DNA of 6,877 nt from an uncultured Selenomonas sp. (GTDB taxonomy: Bacteria; Bacillota; Negativicutes; Selenomonadales; Selenomonadaceae): positions 1 through 6,877 of the forward strand of contig CAJPRR010000120.1 in the NCBI GenBank assembly GCA_905373085.1, given 5' to 3'. A program made the translations under genes and the position numbers. Below the pieces are notes generated by a model. The model saw only the letters and a program-made list of their open reading frames with translations, made no database searches and was not told where the DNA came from. Positions 6,720 through 6,877 of this stretch are shown here, piece by piece. Position 1 is the stretch's first letter; every line of letters starts with the position of its first letter.

Positions 6720-6877
6720 GGCCGCAGAGCCTCGCCGACGTGACGCTTCTCGTCGTCGCGGGCGGCAGAAGCCAGCGCATGGGCGAGGACAAGCGTTGGC
6801 TCGATGTCGGCGGCGTGCCGCTGTTGGAGGGGCTGCTGCAAAAGGCTGTTGCTGCGGGCTTTGCGGAGATCTTTTTG
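6716..6877 (+). CDS. mobA: Molybdenum cofactor guanylyltransferase MobA (3' truncated)
   Basis: 54 codons are visible before the window edge, with no stop. The protein opens with the nucleotidyltransferase signature VAGGRSQRMGEDK at residues 14-26, then LDVGGVPLLE, a close fit to MobA's LAGGxSxRMGxDK loop that binds GTP. MobA transfers GMP to Mo-molybdopterin, and the bis-MGD made this way is the form NarG needs, so the context supports this call over CTP-using relatives such as MocA. The GTG at 6716 is chosen because it overlaps the previous stop in a GTGA arrangement, the same junction type as narI to the MoeA-like gene. The Shine-Dalgarno sequence before it is weak. A second GTG at 6740 would start the protein just before the loop and cannot be excluded. 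Confidence 0.87.
   Translation, partial: MRPQSLADVTLLVVAGGRSQRMGEDKRWLDVGGVPLLEGLLQKAVAAGFAEIFL

Overview
The window is one strand-coherent block of nitrate respiration and molybdenum cofactor (Moco) genes, all on the + strand. The DNA is GC-rich by eye, with strong G/C preference at third codon positions. The organism is probably an anaerobic or facultative Firmicute. A Negativicutes member of the Selenomonas type would fit the high GC, the Clostridia-type MoeA-like protein with a cysteine tail and the MOSC-Mog fusion. That placement is inference from gene content and is only moderately secure.

Layout: (1) 1-2434 is the 3' part of a membrane-bound respiratory nitrate reductase operon: narH (5' end cut off by the window edge), narJ and narI. 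narG is expected just upstream. (2) 2431-4715 holds two MoeA-family genes in tandem: a MoeA-like molybdopterin-binding protein with a four-cysteine C-terminal tail, then a canonical moeA. (3) 4716-4802 is the only real intergenic gap (87 bp); it carries short direct repeats but no terminator or convincing promoter. (4) 4803-6719 holds moaA and a MOSC-Mog fusion gene with a TTG start. (5) 6716-6877 is the 5' end of mobA, cut off by the right edge.

How the genes fit together: NarG needs bis-MGD, the guanine dinucleotide form of Moco. MoaA starts the pathway (GTP to the cPMP precursor), the Mog domain adenylylates molybdopterin, MoeA inserts molybdate, and MobA attaches GMP. NarJ is the chaperone that holds apo-NarGH until the cofactor is loaded, NarH is the iron-sulfur wire, and NarI is the haem b membrane anchor that oxidises quinol. 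The cell therefore appears to make enzyme and cofactor from one transcriptional block. Most junctions overlap by 1-4 bp or are separated by only 3-8 bp. moaC, moaD, moaE and moeB are not in the window and must lie elsewhere.

No CRISPR array, tRNA, rRNA, insertion sequence or phage gene was seen. All long minus-strand open frames are GC-driven shadows of the genes named here. I see no wholly new system. The least understood piece is the MoeA-like protein joined to narI by a 4-bp overlap.
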